64,000 bases of DNA from Streptomyces violaceoruber. GTDB taxonomy: Bacteria; Actinomycetota; Actinomycetes; Streptomycetales; Streptomycetaceae. Below are positions 32,643 to 42,113 of this stretch, one piece after another. Under the pieces are notes generated by a model. It was not told the DNA's origin and ran no database searches. It saw only the letters and a list, made by a program, of their open reading frames with translations. A program made the position numbers and the translations under genes. Each line of letters opens with the position of its first letter. Position 1 is the stretch's first letter. Location of the stretch: positions 7,688,001 to 7,752,000 of the forward strand of contig NZ_CP137734.1 of the NCBI RefSeq assembly GCF_033406955.1, in the 5' to 3' direction.

Positions 32643-33335
32643 ATGACCGCGGTATCTCTCGGCCCGAGCCCGGCCCGCCGGGATGCGCTGGCCCGACGCA
32701 TACGCCTTCTGGTCACCGCGACCATCGGCTACAACGTCGTCGAGGCAGTCGTCGCCATCACGGCCGGTACCATCGCCTCCTCGACCGCGCTGATCGGCTT
32801 CGGGCTCGACTCCGTCATCGAAGTCTCCTCCGCCGCAGCCGTAGCCTGGCAGTTCTCCGCCCGCGACCCTGCTGTCCGGGAAGCCCGTGAGAAGCGCACC
32901 CTGCGGATCATCGCCTTCTCCTTCTTCGCGCTCGCCCTGTACGTCACCGTCGACTCCGTGCGCGCGCTGACCGGCACTGGCGAAGCCGGACACTCGGTTC
33001 CGGGCATCGTGCTCGCCGGCCTCTCCTTGGCGATCATGCCCTTCCTGTCCGCCGCCCAACGCAAGGCCGGCCGAGAAATCGGCTCCGCCTCCGCCGTCGC
33101 AGATTCCAAGCAGACCCTGCTCTGTACCTACCTCTCCGCCGTACTCCTGGTTGGCCTGCTGGTCAACCTCCTGCTCGGCTGGACATGGGCCGACCCGGTC
33201 GCTGCCCTCGTCATCTCGGCCATCGCCGTCAAGGAAGGCCGCGACGCCTGGCAGGGCAGGGGCTGCTGCGCGGCTCCCACCTGGGCGACGCCGCAGGCCG
33301 GTGCCGACACCCACAACTGCGACTGCTGCAGCTGA
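32643..33335 (+). CDS. CDF-type cation efflux transporter with Cys-rich tail
   Basis: A 230-residue membrane protein with six helices. Metal-site residues typical of cation diffusion facilitators appear in helix 2 (ALIGFGLDSVIEVSS) and helix 5 (ASAVADSKQTLLC). It lacks the large cytoplasmic CDF domain. Instead it ends in a cysteine/histidine tail (QGRGCCAAP, HNCDCCS) that could bind thiophilic metal. It would export Cd, Zn or similar ions. It is translated immediately after the CmtR-like sensor. Confidence 0.82.
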   Translation: MTAVSLGPSPARRDALARRIRLLVTATIGYNVVEAVVAITAGTIASSTALIGFGLDSVIEVSSAAAVAWQFSARDPAVREAREKRTLRIIAFSFFALALYVTVDSVRALTGTGEAGHSVPGIVLAGLSLAIMPFLSAAQRKAGREIGSASAVADSKQTLLCTYLSAVLLVGLLVNLLLGWTWADPVAALVISAIAVKEGRDAWQGRGCCAAPTWATPQAGADTHNCDCCS

Positions 33336-33379
33336 GCTCGCTGCCCCGCGCCCAGGACCCGAGGTGCAGAAACGACAAC

Positions 33380-33469
33380 ACCGTCGGACTCCAGGCGACC
33401 TGGGTGCTCCCCGGCCACGGCGCCCAGTGGCGCACATCGCCGGCCCAGGTCTGCGAGACCGCCAGGAAC
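33380..33469 (+). pseudogene. C-terminal relic of a metallo-beta-lactamase-fold hydrolase
   Basis: Codons for LQATWVLPGHGAQWRTSPAQ match the late His motif (VLPGHG-x-W) of MBL-fold hydrolases. No other MBL motif (HxHxDH) is nearby, so only a tail fragment remains. Confidence 0.4.
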
Positions 33470-34029
33470 GGCTGGCAGCGGCTCCGCCCGGTGCCGGGTC
33501 GCGGCCTGCGATGCGGAGCCGGGGCCACCACATCCTCGGACGAATGAGGAGATCAACTGCGCAGGTTCGCCTCCAGCTCAGAGAAGCAGGTGACCGTTTT
33601 CGACGAACCCGGTCATGGGGGAGCCGGCTGCTCCGGCGGTCGGCGAACACGAGGGCAACAGACCCTGCGACAGCAGATGAGGGCGCCGGCGATGCCGGCA
33701 CGAACGAGGAAGTGCCCGCCATCGCGCTCAACTGGCCGGACGGCCACGCCGGGACCCTGAGGGGGAGCGGACCGGCGGGGCCACAGAGCGCACCTTCCGG
33801 AGCAGGCGGGCCGAGCAGGACGCCTGCCTCCGTCCGGCCCGGTCACCCGTCGGCACCGTTGAGATGCGCGCGAGCCGCTGTGACCAACCCTTGGACGGCA
33901 AGCGAGAAGTGCTCGTGCGCTGCGATCGGCGTTTCGCGCTGCTCGGCCGGCGGGCAGGAGGACGGCCGGGCCAGCCTCTGTATGCGGCGAGCCATCCCCG
34001 CCGTGATCTTGGCGGATGCGGCGATGGGG
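33470..34029. other. Gene-poor stretch
   Basis: I find no intact gene. A minus-strand segment ending at 33843 (ETPIAAHEHFSLAVQGLVTA, then ARAHLNGADG) looks protein-like but has no recognisable family or start. The rest reads as decayed sequence between the CDF gene and the third pirin 3'-end copy. Confidence 0.4.
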
Positions 34030-34161
34030 GAGATCGCGCAGGCACGGCGGGACCGGATGGAAGGCACCCGGTTCGGCGACGTGAAGGGGTACGACGGTGC
34101 TCCACTGCCCGCACCGGAACTGCCGCCGGTGCCGTTGAAACCGCGGGGTAGGCTGCGCTGA
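34030..34161 (+). pseudogene. Repeat copy 3: pirin 3' end
   Basis: The frame reads EIAQARRDRMEGTRFGDV, then KGYDGAPLPAPELPPVPLKP and RGRLR with stop, aligned to the last 43 codons of pirin. Unlike copy 2 it is in frame to the stop, but it lacks the pirin body. The end block seen in copies 1 and 2 is not present downstream. Confidence 0.7.
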
Positions 34162-34260
34162 CCCGGCCGACGGTCGAGTGGTGCAATGCCGGCACCAGCC
34201 GGTCGGCGCCGCCGGCACCCCGCACCGGTCCTCGGGCCGTATGCCGGGAGCGGCCGATGC

Positions 34261-34274
34261 TCGCACGCGTGCGA
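34261..34274. promoter_or_regulatory. Perfect 14-bp palindrome upstream of the phosphatase operon
   Basis: TCGCACGCGTGCGA lies about 125 bases before the receiver-phosphatase start codon. It is a possible regulator site. The wider gap 34162-34397 shows no gene. Confidence 0.35.
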
Positions 34275-34397
34275 CGGTGACGCAGAGTGTCCCCGTGCGC
34301 GGGGAAAACAGGAGCGAACAGGTCCAGTAAACTGTCGGCGGGTGCTCTTCGGCAGCAGGAGCCTGCCCGACGCAGGGGGCGGGAAGACGGGAGCATC

Positions 34398-35624
34398 GTG
34401 TCGGTGTCGCAACCATGGGGCATACGTGTGCCCTCGTCCGGCGGGAGTGACGACTCGCGGACATCCTGGCAATGGCGGGAGACCTCGGTTCTGCTGGTCG
34501 AGGACGACCCCGGGGATGCCCTGCTGGTGGAGGAACTCGTCGCCGACAGTACGTTGAAGATGGACCTGCGCTGGGTCCGTTCGATGGCCGAGGCACGCGA
34601 GGCGCTCGCGGCCGAGCGGCCCGACTGCGTCCTACTGGATCTGAACCTGCCGGACACCCAGGGCCTGGAAGCGGTGTCCGGCATTCGAGTCCACGCCGAT
34701 CAGGTCGCTGTCGTCGTGCTCACCGGCCTCGCGGAGGAGGAGACAGGGCTGGCGGCGGTGGCGGCCGGGGCCCAGGACTACCTCGTCAAGGGGCGTGTCG
34801 AGCCCGAGCTGTTCGGGCGGGCGGTGCGCTACGCGATCCAGCGCAAGCAGGCAGAGCAGGCGGCCGTGGCCCTGCAGGCGAGTCAGATGCAGGCTCAGGA
34901 GAACGCCCGGCTGGAGCGCGGCCTGCTGCCCCGCCCCCTGCTGCACGACGCCACGGTGGACGTCGTGACCCGCTACCGGCCCGGCCGCGCGCACGCACTG
35001 CTCGGCGGCGACCTGTACGACATCGTGCAGAGCACCGACGGCGCCGTACACGCGCTCATCGGCGACGTCTCCGGACACGGGCCCGACGAGGCGGCCCTCG
35101 GTGTCGCACTGCGCATCGCCTGGCGCACCCTGGTGCTCAGCGGCGTCACCGGCGCCGAACAGATAGCCCGGCTGGAGGAGATCCTGGTGGCCGAGCGCGG
35201 CGGACCGCAGGTCTTCGCCACGCTGACGAGCCTCACCAGACGACCGGGGGAACCGCATGTGCGGATGATCCGTGCCGGCCACCCCGGACTGCTGCTGCGC
35301 ACCGGCGACCGAGTGGAGTGGGTGGAGGTCGACGGCGGTCCCGCGCTGGGCGTCGTACCCGATGCCGCGCGCTGGCCGGTGCGGGAACTGAAGGTGCCGC
35401 AGGACGCGGCTTTGGTGCTGTTCACCGACGGGCTCTTCGAGGGACACATCGGCCGTGGCAGGGAGCGGCTGGGCGAGGAAAGGCTGCTGCGTATGGCGCG
35501 GGAGGTGGCGACCCTGCCCCCGGACGCCTTCGTCGACGAGCTGATCGAGCGGGCCGAATCACTCGCGGAGAGCCAGGGCGGCCTGGCCGACGACGTGGCC
35601 GTGCTGCACCTGCGCTGGAAATGA
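34398..35624 (+). CDS. Response regulator fused to PP2C-type (SpoIIE) phosphatase
   Basis: A 408-residue two-domain protein. The receiver (about 25-145) has ETSVLLVEDDPGDALLVEEL and the phospho-acceptor Asp in CVLLDLNLPD. A coiled linker (about 150-190) precedes the SpoIIE-like phosphatase, with LLGGDLYDIVQ, ALIGDVSGHGPDEAALGV and GLADDVAVLHL holding the metal-binding aspartates. Such proteins dephosphorylate STAS anti-anti-sigma factors in response to kinase input. The GTG at 34398 has GGGAG before it. It is the first gene of an operon with a histidine kinase (18 bases on) and a second receiver. A STAS partner and HATPase follow downstream. Confidence 0.88.
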   Translation: MSVSQPWGIRVPSSGGSDDSRTSWQWRETSVLLVEDDPGDALLVEELVADSTLKMDLRWVRSMAEAREALAAERPDCVLLDLNLPDTQGLEAVSGIRVHADQVAVVVLTGLAEEETGLAAVAAGAQDYLVKGRVEPELFGRAVRYAIQRKQAEQAAVALQASQMQAQENARLERGLLPRPLLHDATVDVVTRYRPGRAHALLGGDLYDIVQSTDGAVHALIGDVSGHGPDEAALGVALRIAWRTLVLSGVTGAEQIARLEEILVAERGGPQVFATLTSLTRRPGEPHVRMIRAGHPGLLLRTGDRVEWVEVDGGPALGVVPDAARWPVRELKVPQDAALVLFTDGLFEGHIGRGRERLGEERLLRMAREVATLPPDAFVDELIERAESLAESQGGLADDVAVLHLRWK

Positions 35625-35642
35625 GACGGGCGAACGAGAACG

Positions 35643-37276
<1,634 letters not shown>

Positions 37277-37280
<4 letters not shown>

Positions 37281-37726
37281 CCACCTATGACGCGACCCCC
37301 ATCGACGTGCTCCTCGTCGAGGACGACCCGGGCGACGAGCTGATGACCCGCGAGGCGTTCGAGGACAACAAGATCGGCAACACCCTGCACGTCGTGCGGG
37401 ACGGAGAGGAAGCCCTCGACTTCCTCTACCGACGTGGCGGGCACGCCGAGGCTCCGCGGCCCGACCTCATCCTGCTCGACCTCAACCTGCCCAAGTACGA
37501 CGGGCGTCAGGTGCTGGAGAAGATCAAGTCCGATCAGGATCTGAGCGACATCCCCGTCGTGGTGCTCACCACCTCGTCGGCCGAAGAGGACATTCTCCGC
37601 AGCTACAAGCTGCACGCGAACGCCTACGTCACCAAGCCCGTCGATCTGGACCAGTTCATCGCTGCGGTCCGCCAGATCGACGACTTCTTCGTGCAGGTGG
37701 TACGCCTGCCCCGGCGCCCGGCCTGA
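37277..37726 (+). CDS. Stand-alone response regulator (Rcp1-like receiver)
   Basis: A 149-residue single receiver domain. The acidic pair is in VLLVEDDPGDELMTREAF, the phospho-Asp in LILLDLNLPKYDGRQVLEKI, Thr in VVVLTTSS and Lys in AYVTKPVDL. There is no output domain, as in Rcp1 partners of phytochrome-like kinases. It is translationally coupled to the kinase. It may pass or drain phosphate to and from the receiver-phosphatase at the head of the operon. Confidence 0.9.
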
Positions 37727-37764
37727 CACGACGGTTTGCCTGTACGGTCGCGATGAGCAGCCTC

Positions 37765-37800
37765 GGTGCTGGTGCTGGTGCTGGTGCTGGTGCTGGTGCT
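37765..37800. repeat. Hexanucleotide microsatellite (GGTGCT)6
   Basis: Six perfect copies of GGTGCT lie 38 bases after the receiver stop codon. Any reading frame gives only Val-Leu, Gly-Ala or Trp-Cys type dipeptide runs, so this is more likely slippage-prone non-coding sequence than a signal peptide. Confidence 0.8.
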
Positions 37801-37809
37801 TGGGGCGGC

Positions 37810-38012
37810 GGGTACGCCCGCGTCGGCCGATTGTCGAAGCCCCCGCGGAAGGAAGCCGGCCCACGTCCGTGAGGACGTCACTCGGGTAGCGGCGACCTCG
37901 GGCACGCTGATCGCCGTCATGGCGATCACCGCGGCGACATCCTCCGGGCCCGCGGGGCACCCGCACGCGTACGCGACCCCGGTCCGGCCCTGCTCCAGAA
38001 CGAACTGCGGGA
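37810..38012 (-). pseudogene. Unrecognised protein fragment
   Basis: The minus strand reads VPQFVLEQGRTGVAYACG, then PEDVAAVIAMTAISVPEVA, SSRTWAGFLPRGLRQSAD and on into the microsatellite. It is protein-like, but no family, start or ribosome site is apparent. It probably is a relic within the 600-base gap 37727-38334. Confidence 0.3.
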
Positions 38013-38050
38013 CTTCCCCCGCGCCCTTGCCCTGCTCACCCGGGGGCCGC

Positions 38051-38110
38051 GCAGCGCTCGACATCATGGGCGATCTCGACCGGGCCACCGCGGAGGAACT
38101 CACGTCTGCG
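38051..38110 (+). pseudogene. Small STAS-domain relic
   Basis: Codons for AALDIMGDLDRATAEELTSA resemble the first strand and helix of STAS anti-sigma antagonists, 225 bases before the intact STAS gene. The surrounding frame is not protein-like. Confidence 0.4.
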
Positions 38111-38334
38111 CAACGCCGCGCCCGACGCGCACGACACCGACCGAGGGAAACGCCGGCGAGCAGGGCCACGCCGCAGCGGCACGCGCCCCCCGTCCGCCGG
38201 CGCAGCCGTGAAGAACCGGCGTTACCTCTCGCCACGTTGCCCGTCCCGCCTCTACGCCCCGCTCCGCACGGCCGGCGAGTGACAGGCTCACCCCCGGTCT
38301 CCCCAACCGTCCGGCGCCCAAGGAGAATGACGGT

Positions 38335-38709
38335 ATGAGCGTCGAAGCCGAAGTCACCGTCACCGTGGTCGATGACGTGCGGATTGTTCGGGTCGCCGGA
38401 GACTACGACGCCGAAGGGGCCGAAACCCTGGCGCATGCGCTCGCCCTCCCCGCCGAGACCGGCACGTCCGGCACCGTGGTGGACCTCGCCAAGGTGACCT
38501 TCGCCGACTCCTCGTTCCTGCACACGCTGCTCGCCGCCCAGTACCGGCACCAGACGTCCGGCATCCCCCTGGTACTCGCCGAAGTCACCCCGCTTCTCCG
38601 GCGCTTGCTGGAGCTGACCGACGTCGCCCGTGCCTTCACCGTGGCGCAGACGGTTCCGACCGCCACTGAAACGGTCCACGCCCGCAAGTCCAGCACTCGC
38701 CGACAGTGA
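38335..38709 (+). CDS. STAS-domain anti-anti-sigma factor
   Basis: A 124-residue STAS protein. The core is VRIVRVAGDYDAEGAETL, and VDLAKVTFADSSFLHTLL carries the conserved serine that partner kinases phosphorylate. AAGGAGA precedes the ATG. When dephosphorylated by a SpoIIE-type phosphatase (such as that at 34398) it would bind an anti-sigma kinase (such as that at 38780). The three classes of partner lie within 5 kb. Confidence 0.88.
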   Translation: MSVEAEVTVTVVDDVRIVRVAGDYDAEGAETLAHALALPAETGTSGTVVDLAKVTFADSSFLHTLLAAQYRHQTSGIPLVLAEVTPLLRRLLELTDVARAFTVAQTVPTATETVHARKSSTRRQ

Positions 38710-38779
38710 ACGGTGTACATCGCACGGCCCCGGGCAGCCGCGAACCAGGCTTCGCGGGCGAGCGGGATGAAAGGCGTAT

Positions 38780-39223
38780 ATGAACACCACGGACACCGAA
38801 TCCGGTCGGCTGCAGCCGCCCTTCAGCGCCGCGACCGCCCGCGCTCACGTCCGGGAGCTCTTGCTGACCCGTGCCCCCGACACCCTGCCTGTGATCATCG
38901 ACGACGTCCTGCTCGTGGTCACTGAACTGATCACCAATGCCCAGCGGCACGGAGGTGGCCTGACCGCCTTCGACGTCCGCCTCACGGACGACACCATCAC
39001 CGTCAGCGTCACCGATGCCTCACCGGACATGCCCCGCGCCATACCGCACAGCCGCCCCTTGGCCCCGGGGGGCTTCGGCTGGACACTGATACGCCGGCTC
39101 AGTCGCCACGTGGCGATAACGCCTGCGGCGACGGGAAAGACGATCGAGGCCGTCATCGACACCGGCGCCCGCACCGGTCTGGCCGAAGAACGACGTCACC
39201 GGGGCCCTGCCAGCCTTCACTAG
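38780..39223 (+). CDS. HATPase-type anti-sigma/serine kinase (RsbW-like)
   Basis: A 147-residue ATP-binding protein of the HATPase_c_2 class. The N-box is VVTELITNAQRHGGG, the D-box-like part VSVTDASPD and the G-loop GGFGWTLIRRLS. There is no transmembrane segment. Proteins of this kind phosphorylate STAS partners or hold sigma factors. No SigB-type sigma gene is adjacent, so the controlled factor is unknown. Confidence 0.85.
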   Translation: MNTTDTESGRLQPPFSAATARAHVRELLLTRAPDTLPVIIDDVLLVVTELITNAQRHGGGLTAFDVRLTDDTITVSVTDASPDMPRAIPHSRPLAPGGFGWTLIRRLSRHVAITPAATGKTIEAVIDTGARTGLAEERRHRGPASLH

Positions 39224-39577
39224 CATCGACGACGGCACCGTCGGTGACACACCGAGGTTCGCCACGAGCCGGAGGCCGAGCGCCCCGAGCAGGAACAACC
39301 GCGTCGTCGAGAAGGTCATGGCACAGGCCGGCAGCGTGGTCAGTGCTCTTACCGTGCCCTCCCCGGTCGCCGGTCCCGGCAGCCCGTCCTGTCCGGTGCG
39401 CTCCGTCTGCCCCGTCGTCACAGACGCACCTTCTCGGGGAGGTAGTCGGATGCGACCCGTCCGAAGTTCCCACGGGGCGGACGTGACGTGAATCACCGCG
39501 AGCTGGTCGAGCCGCGAGTCCGGGAACTTCTCGTACTCCCCCCTGACGGGGCGCCGAGACTGCAAGGATGAGCCGCC
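39224..39577. other. Gap with ECF-type promoters but no certain gene
   Basis: It holds the minus-strand promoter at 39444-39471. A possible minus-strand reading frame begins at GTG 39421, behind GAAGG, and encodes a hydrophobic stretch TRLFLLGALGLRLVANLGV. It runs antisense into the HATPase gene without a good end. On the plus strand GGGAACTT (39523-39530) stands about 50 bases before the membrane-protein gene at 39578 and could be its -35 element. Confidence 0.4.
39444..39471 (-). promoter_or_regulatory. ECF-type promoter, copy 3 (divergent)
   Basis: On the minus strand GGGAACTT, 13 bases, TCCGACT: the same -35/-10 words and spacing as the promoters at 43056 and 45354. CGTCAC stands 11 bases before GGGAACTT, compared with 10 in the other two. 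It points away from the copper cluster. Confidence 0.6.
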
Positions 39578-40282
39578 ATGAGTGCTGGGTGGTGTCTCCG
39601 CACGACGAGAGCCGCGGTGTTCGCGGCCGTCTGCGTGCTGCTCGCCGCCCTGGGGCACGTCACGATGTCGGACGCCTCGGTACCCTGGTGGGCTCTTGCC
39701 GTCCCCCTCGTGATCTGCGGCGGAGCCGCATGGTGCCTGGCCGGTCGGGAGCGCGGGCTTCTTCCGGTCTCCTTCGCCGTGGTGGCGGCCCAGACGGCGC
39801 TGCACGAGTGGTTCTCCTACGCTCAGGCGCTGTCGACGTCGCCCATGCACATGGACGGCCCGCCCGAGTTCACGCCGTCCGGCTACCGTCCGGGCGCCAC
39901 GACTCACACCGGTCATGCCGTGCACTCCCTGACCGACGGCGAATCCGCCATGGGAGCGACGGACGTCATGGACCCGGCGACGGGAATCGGTCATACGGTG
40001 AGCGGCGGGATGTCCTCCACGGGCATGCTCGCGGCCCACTTGCTGGCCGCCGTCCTGACCGGTCTGTGGCTCGCACACGGCGAACGCGCGACCTTCCGCG
40101 TTCTGCGGGCCGTCGCCGGGCGGTTGGCCGCTCCGCTGCGGCTGCTCCTCGCTCTTCCCGAGCCTTCGTGCCGTCCGCGCGTCGTCCTGAGCCGTGGGCG
40201 TTCGGACCGCCGGCCGCGCCGGCCGCTCCTGGTGTACGTGATCACTTCTCGGGGCCCGCCTGAAGGGACCGCTGTCGTCTGA
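39578..40282 (+). CDS. Met/His-containing integral membrane protein, module copy 1
   Basis: A 234-residue membrane protein. Three N-terminal helices (about 10-30 AAVFAAVCVLLAALGHV, 36-56, 62-82) are followed by an outer loop with scattered Met and His (SPMHMDG, THTGHAV, GIGHTV). A fourth helix (GMLAAHLLAAVLTGLWLAHG, about 149-168) leads to a basic C-terminus ending RGPPEGTAVV. Helix layout, Met/His loop and tail match the protein at 41190, so the two are paralogues. Each is followed by a SigC-like sigma gene. I do not recognise a named family. A copper-sensing or sigma-controlling role is inferred from context. Confidence 0.75.
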   Translation: MSAGWCLRTTRAAVFAAVCVLLAALGHVTMSDASVPWWALAVPLVICGGAAWCLAGRERGLLPVSFAVVAAQTALHEWFSYAQALSTSPMHMDGPPEFTPSGYRPGATTHTGHAVHSLTDGESAMGATDVMDPATGIGHTVSGGMSSTGMLAAHLLAAVLTGLWLAHGERATFRVLRAVAGRLAAPLRLLLALPEPSCRPRVVLSRGRSDRRPRRPLLVYVITSRGPPEGTAVV

Positions 40283-40288
40283 GACAGC
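40271..40288 (+). promoter_or_regulatory. Hairpin across the stop codon, module copy 1
   Basis: GCTGTC and GACAGC pair around GTCTGA, which contains the stop codon. The same arms occur at the stop of copy 2 (41949-41964). It may be an RNA element between the membrane-protein and sigma genes. Confidence 0.4.
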
Positions 40289-40479
40289 AGGTTCCCCGAC
40301 AGCGTTCCGGTCCTCCCCGGCCCCGGACGGCTTCGGGTTTCGGGGCACGCCGAGAGTCCGGCGTTCTCCCGCCTTCCCCTTCCCCCACCCGACTGGTGCG
40401 CACCTCGAGCGAGCCGCCCGGTCCGGTCCCCGGATGCCCGCCCGCCGGCCGTCCGGTCCCCCCCCGAAAGGGACATCAG

Positions 40480-41121
40480 GTGATCAGTCCAGCCCTGTCC
40501 GCCGCATGCGGCAAGACCCATCGACCCGCGAGAACGCCCGAGGAGCGGACACCCGCCGACGAGTTGGTCACGGCCTGGGCGCTCACTGCCCGCGGTGGCG
40601 ATCCGGAAGCCGTCGAGAGGTTCGTCGGCGCCCTGCACCGAGACGTCCGGCGCTTCGTCGCGTACCTCAGTGCCGACCCGCAGGCCGCCGACGACCTCGC
40701 ACAGGACACCTTCCTGCGGGCCTTGGGCAGCCTGCACCGTTTCGAGGGCCGCTCCTCCGCCCGGGTCTGGCTGCTGTCCATCGCCCGCCGAGCGGTGATC
40801 GACAACTACCGCTACGCGTCGGCCCGGCCGCGTCTCGCCGACGTCGACGACTGGCAGGATGCCGCCGAACGCGCCCAGGAGCGCGGTCTGCCGGGCTTCG
40901 AAGACGGCATCGCCCTCGCCGATCTGCTGTCCGCCCTGCCCGCCGAACGCCGCGAGGCATTCGTCCTCACCCAACTCGTCGGTCTCCCTTACGCGGAGGC
41001 GGCCGAGCTGAGTGGTTGCCCGGTCGGGACGGTCCGGTCGAGGGTCGCCCGGGCCCGTGCCGCACTGGTGGACCTGCTGGAGGACGCGGAACGGCCCGCC
41101 GCTCAGAGGGCTTCGGCCTGA
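40480..41121 (+). CDS. ECF sigma factor, SigC-like, module copy 1
   Basis: A 213-residue ECF factor. Region 2 (DVRRFVAYLSADPQAADDLA, then QDTFLRALGSLHRFEGRSSA and RVWLLSIARRAVIDNYR) and region 4 (RREAFVLTQLVGLPYAEAAE, then GCPVGTVRSRVARARAAL) closely follow mycobacterial SigC, from memory. GTG start at 40480 behind GAAAGGGA. No classical zinc anti-sigma gene is adjacent; the membrane protein upstream may fill that role. M. tuberculosis SigC has been tied to copper acquisition, and copper genes follow here. Confidence 0.85.
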   Translation: MISPALSAACGKTHRPARTPEERTPADELVTAWALTARGGDPEAVERFVGALHRDVRRFVAYLSADPQAADDLAQDTFLRALGSLHRFEGRSSARVWLLSIARRAVIDNYRYASARPRLADVDDWQDAAERAQERGLPGFEDGIALADLLSALPAERREAFVLTQLVGLPYAEAAELSGCPVGTVRSRVARARAALVDLLEDAERPAAQRASA

Positions 41122-41189
41122 CCGTGGCCCGGCCGGGCGGGGTCCCCCCGGTGTCGGTGCTCGTGCACCGGGTGTCAGGATGGGGCGCC

Positions 41190-41960
41190 ATGTCGGTCGG
41201 AGGGTTTCTGCGTGTGCTGCGGGCCGCGGTGTTCGCCGCCGTCTGCGTGGTGCTCGCCGCCCTCGGACACGTGCTGATGTCGGGGGAGGGGCTGCCCGGG
41301 TGGGTCCTCCTCTCCGGCGCCTCGGCCGTCGGGGCCGTCGGCTGGGCCGTCGGGGCCCACGAGCGGCGTCGCCGTACGGTGGCCGGTCTGACCGTCGGCG
41401 TGCAGGCCTGCCTGCACCTCGCCTTCACCCTCGCGCAGTCCGGCGGCCGGCCCGCTACCACACCGGACCGTACGCGGTCCCTTCGGCAGTGGGCCGACCA
41501 GTTCCTCTGCGGCCCGGCCCCGACACCCGCCCAGGCTGCCCGGGCCCATGACATCGCGAAAGCCGCGGGTCCGCACCACCCGGAGCACGCGGGCACCCAC
41601 GGGGCCGACAGCCTGGCGTCGGTCGGCCACGGCATGGCCTCCCTCGCCGGAACGGGCGGCGCGCATGACATGACGCACATGGCCGGCATGTCCTCCTGGG
41701 GCATGCTGGGCGCCCACTTGCTGGCCGCTCTGCTGTGCGGACTCTGGCTGGCCCAGGGCGAGAGCGCGCTCTTCAAGACGGTCCGCGCCTGCGCGGACCG
41801 CGCGTTCGTGCCGTTGCGGCTGGTCCTGGCCGTGCTCTGCCCCCCTCCCGCTCCGCCCTCTCCCCGGCCGGCCCCGCGGCCGAGGTGGCGGCTGCGGCAG
41901 CTCCTGCTCGTCCACGTCCTCACCACCCGGGGCCCTCCCGGGGAGACCGCTGTCGTCTGA
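41190..41960 (+). CDS. Met/His-rich integral membrane protein, module copy 2
   Basis: A 256-residue paralogue of the protein at 39578. The start is the same (RAAVFAAVCVVLAALGHVLM), with three N-terminal helices. The outer loop is richer in metal-ligand residues (GPHHPEHAGTHG, GHGMAS, GAHDMTHMAGMSS). The fourth helix is MLGAHLLAALLCGLWLAQGE, and the C-terminus ends RGPPGETAVV. Clustered His and Met in an outer loop suit Cu(I)/Cu(II) binding. The gene starts 68 bases after the first sigma gene and is followed by the second. Function is inferred from position only. Confidence 0.75.
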   Translation: MSVGGFLRVLRAAVFAAVCVVLAALGHVLMSGEGLPGWVLLSGASAVGAVGWAVGAHERRRRTVAGLTVGVQACLHLAFTLAQSGGRPATTPDRTRSLRQWADQFLCGPAPTPAQAARAHDIAKAAGPHHPEHAGTHGADSLASVGHGMASLAGTGGAHDMTHMAGMSSWGMLGAHLLAALLCGLWLAQGESALFKTVRACADRAFVPLRLVLAVLCPPPAPPSPRPAPRPRWRLRQLLLVHVLTTRGPPGETAVV

Positions 41961-41964
41961 CAGC
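41949..41964 (+). promoter_or_regulatory. Hairpin across the stop codon, module copy 2
   Basis: GCTGTC-GTCT-GACAGC overlaps the TGA stop of the second membrane-protein gene, mirroring the element at 40271-40288. Confidence 0.4.
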
Positions 41965-42113
41965 CGGAACACCGCCACCGCCCTCCGCGCGGCCGCGGTC
42001 TCCCGTCCGCGCCACCGCGCGGCGGGACTCTCCCCGTCACCCGTGCCTCCGCCGACGGTCACCGTGCCGTGCCCGGCCGGTGTGCGCGGGACTCAGGAAG
42101 GACCCACAGCACT

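Noticed and set aside
33843..34040. Minus-strand protein-like tail ending in ARAHLNGADG.
   Set aside because: No start, family motif or neighbour supports it, so it is mentioned only in the gap entry.
34285..34310. A CCCCGTGCGCGGGG hairpin followed by AAAAC resembles a type I-E CRISPR repeat.
   Set aside because: It occurs once only, with no second copy, spacer or cas gene in the window.
37766..38338. A plus-strand frame beginning with Leu-Val repeats that looks like a signal peptide.
   Set aside because: The hydrophobic start comes only from the GGTGCT microsatellite, and the rest mixes relics of both strands.
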